DNA from: Polaromonas sp. OV174
GTDB taxonomy: Bacteria > Pseudomonadota > Gammaproteobacteria > Burkholderiales > Burkholderiaceae_C
Reading direction: 5' to 3'
Assembly: GCF_900112285.1 (NCBI RefSeq)
Contig: NZ_FOKZ01000014.1
Span: 1-64,000, forward strand
Length of the DNA stretch: 64,000 nucleotides
The notes under the pieces are model-generated. The model worked only from the letters and a program-made list of their open reading frames with translations, did no database searches and was not told where the DNA came from. Below, in pieces: positions 62,657 to 64,000 of the stretch. The position numbers and the translations under genes are program-made. The stretch's first letter is position 1. Every line of letters begins with the position of its first letter.

Positions 62657-63853
62657 TTAGATCACCTTGGCAATCGAAGCGCAGACGTAGTCGATGTTCT
62701 TGCTGTTGAGCGCGGCCACGCACATGCGGCCGGTGTCGGTGCCATAGACGCCAAATTCATTGCGCAGGCGCACCATCTGGTCTTTGGAGAGGCCGGAGTA
62801 GCTGAACATGCCGATCTGGGTGGTGATGAAGCTCATGTCTTCCTTGACGCCGGCCGCCTTCAGTCCGTCCACCAGCTTTTGGCGCATGGCCTTGATGCGC
62901 ACGCGCATGCCGGCCAGTTCTTGCTCCCAGACCGCGCGAAGTTCTGGCGTATTGAGCACCATGGCGACCACGGCGCCGCCATGGGTGGGCGGGTTGCTGT
63001 AGTTGGTGCGGATCACGATCTTGAGCTGGCTCAGCACGCGGTCGGCTTCGTCCTTGCTGGCGCACAGCACGCTCAGGCCGCCGACGCGCTCGCCATACAG
63101 GCTGAAGCTCTTGGAGAAGGAGGTCGAGACAAAAAAGTTCAGGCCGGCGGCCACGAACTTGCCAATCACGGCGCCGTCTTCGGCGATGCCGTGGCCAAAG
63201 CCCTGATAGGCCATATCCAGGAAGGGCACCAGATTCTTCGCCTTGACGGCGGCGATGACTTCATCCCACTGGGCGGCGGTGATGTCGTAGCCGGTCGGGT
63301 TGTGGCAGCAGGCGTGCAGCACCACGATGGTGCCGGCGGCCGCAGCATTGAGCGCCGCCAGCATGCCGGCGAAGTTGATGCCGCGCGTTGCCGCGTCGTA
63401 ATAAGGGTAGCTTTCCACGGCGAAACCGGCGTTGCTGAACAGCGCGCGGTGGTTTTCCCAGCTTGGGTCGCTGATCAGGACCTGGGCATTGGGGTTCAGG
63501 CGTTTGAGGAAATCGGCGCCAACCTTCAGGCCACCGGTGCCGCCTATGCACTGCACGGTTGCCACGCGACCGGATTTGACGGGCTCGCTATCGGCGCCAA
63601 ACACCAGGCCCTTGACGGCGGCGTCGTAGGCTGCAATGCCGTCAATCGGCAGGTAGCCGCGTGGCTTGGGCGTTTCCATCATCTGTTTTTCCGCAGTCTG
63701 CACGCAGTCCAGCAGCGGCAGCTTGCCGTTGTCGTCGTAGTACACGCCCACGCCGAGGTTGACTTTGGCGGGGTTGGTATCGGCGTTGAACTGCTCATTG
63801 AGACCCAGAATCGGGTCACGCGGGGCCATTTCGACAGCGGTAAACAAAGACAT
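62657..63853 (-). CDS. tyrB: Aromatic/aspartate aminotransferase
   Basis: 398 residues from ATG 63853; a longer frame upstream is not conserved. PLP-dependent fold I transaminase exchanging amino groups between aspartate or aromatic amino acids and 2-oxoglutarate. PLP Lys in STSFSKSFSLYGERVG near residue 250, and the substrate Arg at the C-terminal end. It could equally be an aspartate aminotransferase (aspC). Upstream (63854-64000) only a GC-rich stretch before the window edge. Confidence 0.9.
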   Translation of the reverse strand: MSLFTAVEMAPRDPILGLNEQFNADTNPAKVNLGVGVYYDDNGKLPLLDCVQTAEKQMMETPKPRGYLPIDGIAAYDAAVKGLVFGADSEPVKSGRVATVQCIGGTGGLKVGADFLKRLNPNAQVLISDPSWENHRALFSNAGFAVESYPYYDAATRGINFAGMLAALNAAAAGTIVVLHACCHNPTGYDITAAQWDEVIAAVKAKNLVPFLDMAYQGFGHGIAEDGAVIGKFVAAGLNFFVSTSFSKSFSLYGERVGGLSVLCASKDEADRVLSQLKIVIRTNYSNPPTHGGAVVAMVLNTPELRAVWEQELAGMRVRIKAMRQKLVDGLKAAGVKEDMSFITTQIGMFSYSGLSKDQMVRLRNEFGVYGTDTGRMCVAALNSKNIDYVCASIAKVI

Positions 63854-64000
63854 GGAAATATCCTCAGAAAGTAAAGTAAAGGCTCGAACAAGGCGGCTGG
63901 CCCGGCTTTTTGGCCGGACCGGTAACTTCAGCGGGGGCAATGGGCTTGCAATTTCCATTTTCGCCCGGATGTCGTATTCTGTTTGGTTGCCCCGAATTTT

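Overview
The window looks like a chromosomal segment of a Burkholderiales betaproteobacterium, most probably Comamonadaceae of the Polaromonas/Rhodoferax type. This rests on gene order (thrS-infC-rpmI-rplT-pheS-pheT-ihfA-merR), a class I PHB locus, several Bug/TctC solute-binding proteins, RdgC, an orphan RnfB-like ferredoxin and high GC content. No database search was possible, so family names come from recognised motifs and the genus is inference.

Layout. 1-333: 3' end of a group II intron, just past the stop of a small lipoprotein gene. 700-9232: the translation locus from thrS to a MerR regulator, with what looks like a textbook threonine attenuator ahead of thrS and an AUC start on infC. 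9268-9344: tRNA-Pro(GGG), carrying a compact (~4.8 kb) integrative element to about 14126 (tyrosine integrase, AlpA-like regulator, HNH/AP2-like protein, HTH protein, unknowns). 14297-15623: a complete IS3-family element with a 3-bp target duplication, then an Mrr-type restriction endonuclease. 16843-25674: rdgC, a Nudix hydrolase, a leftward catabolic cluster (FAH hydrolase, FAD oxidoreductase, Bug protein, ABM monooxygenase, ferredoxin, MDR reductase), and rightward maiA and pgeF. 25776-29641: phaC-phaA-phaB. 29856-41036: antiporter, unknown, M14 peptidase, dusA, prkA-yeaH-spoVR, a 269-bp MITE-like element, a peptidoglycan hydrolase-like gene. 41071-49318: GntR regulator and the propionyl/methylmalonyl-CoA operon (mcm, GNAT, meaB, pccB, pccA). 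49368-53873: LysR, Bug, CoA-transferase, enoyl-CoA hydratase, VOC protein. 53904-57093: LysR, YeiH-type exporter and PLP lyase, possibly for cysteate. 57131-64000: RnfB-like ferredoxin, phaZ, extradiol dioxygenase, alpha/beta hydrolase, DedA-rhodanese fusion, aromatic aminotransferase.

How it fits together. The organism stores carbon as PHB (phaCAB) and mobilises it (phaZ), assimilates propionyl-CoA through methylmalonyl-CoA, and takes up and degrades organic and probably aromatic acids (Bug proteins, CoA-transferase, FAH, zeta-GST).

Most interesting signals. (1) A Thr-rich leader peptide plus mutually exclusive hairpins before thrS. (2) A 55-75 bp interspersed repeat, seen at least 12 times outside the island, lying in gaps and also inside coding sequences, where it adds in-frame residues, provides a stop codon, forms the rplT terminator and contributes to the thrS attenuator. 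(3) A MITE-like element with ~31-bp inverted ends. (4) The tRNA-Pro element with matching arm-type sites at both ends.
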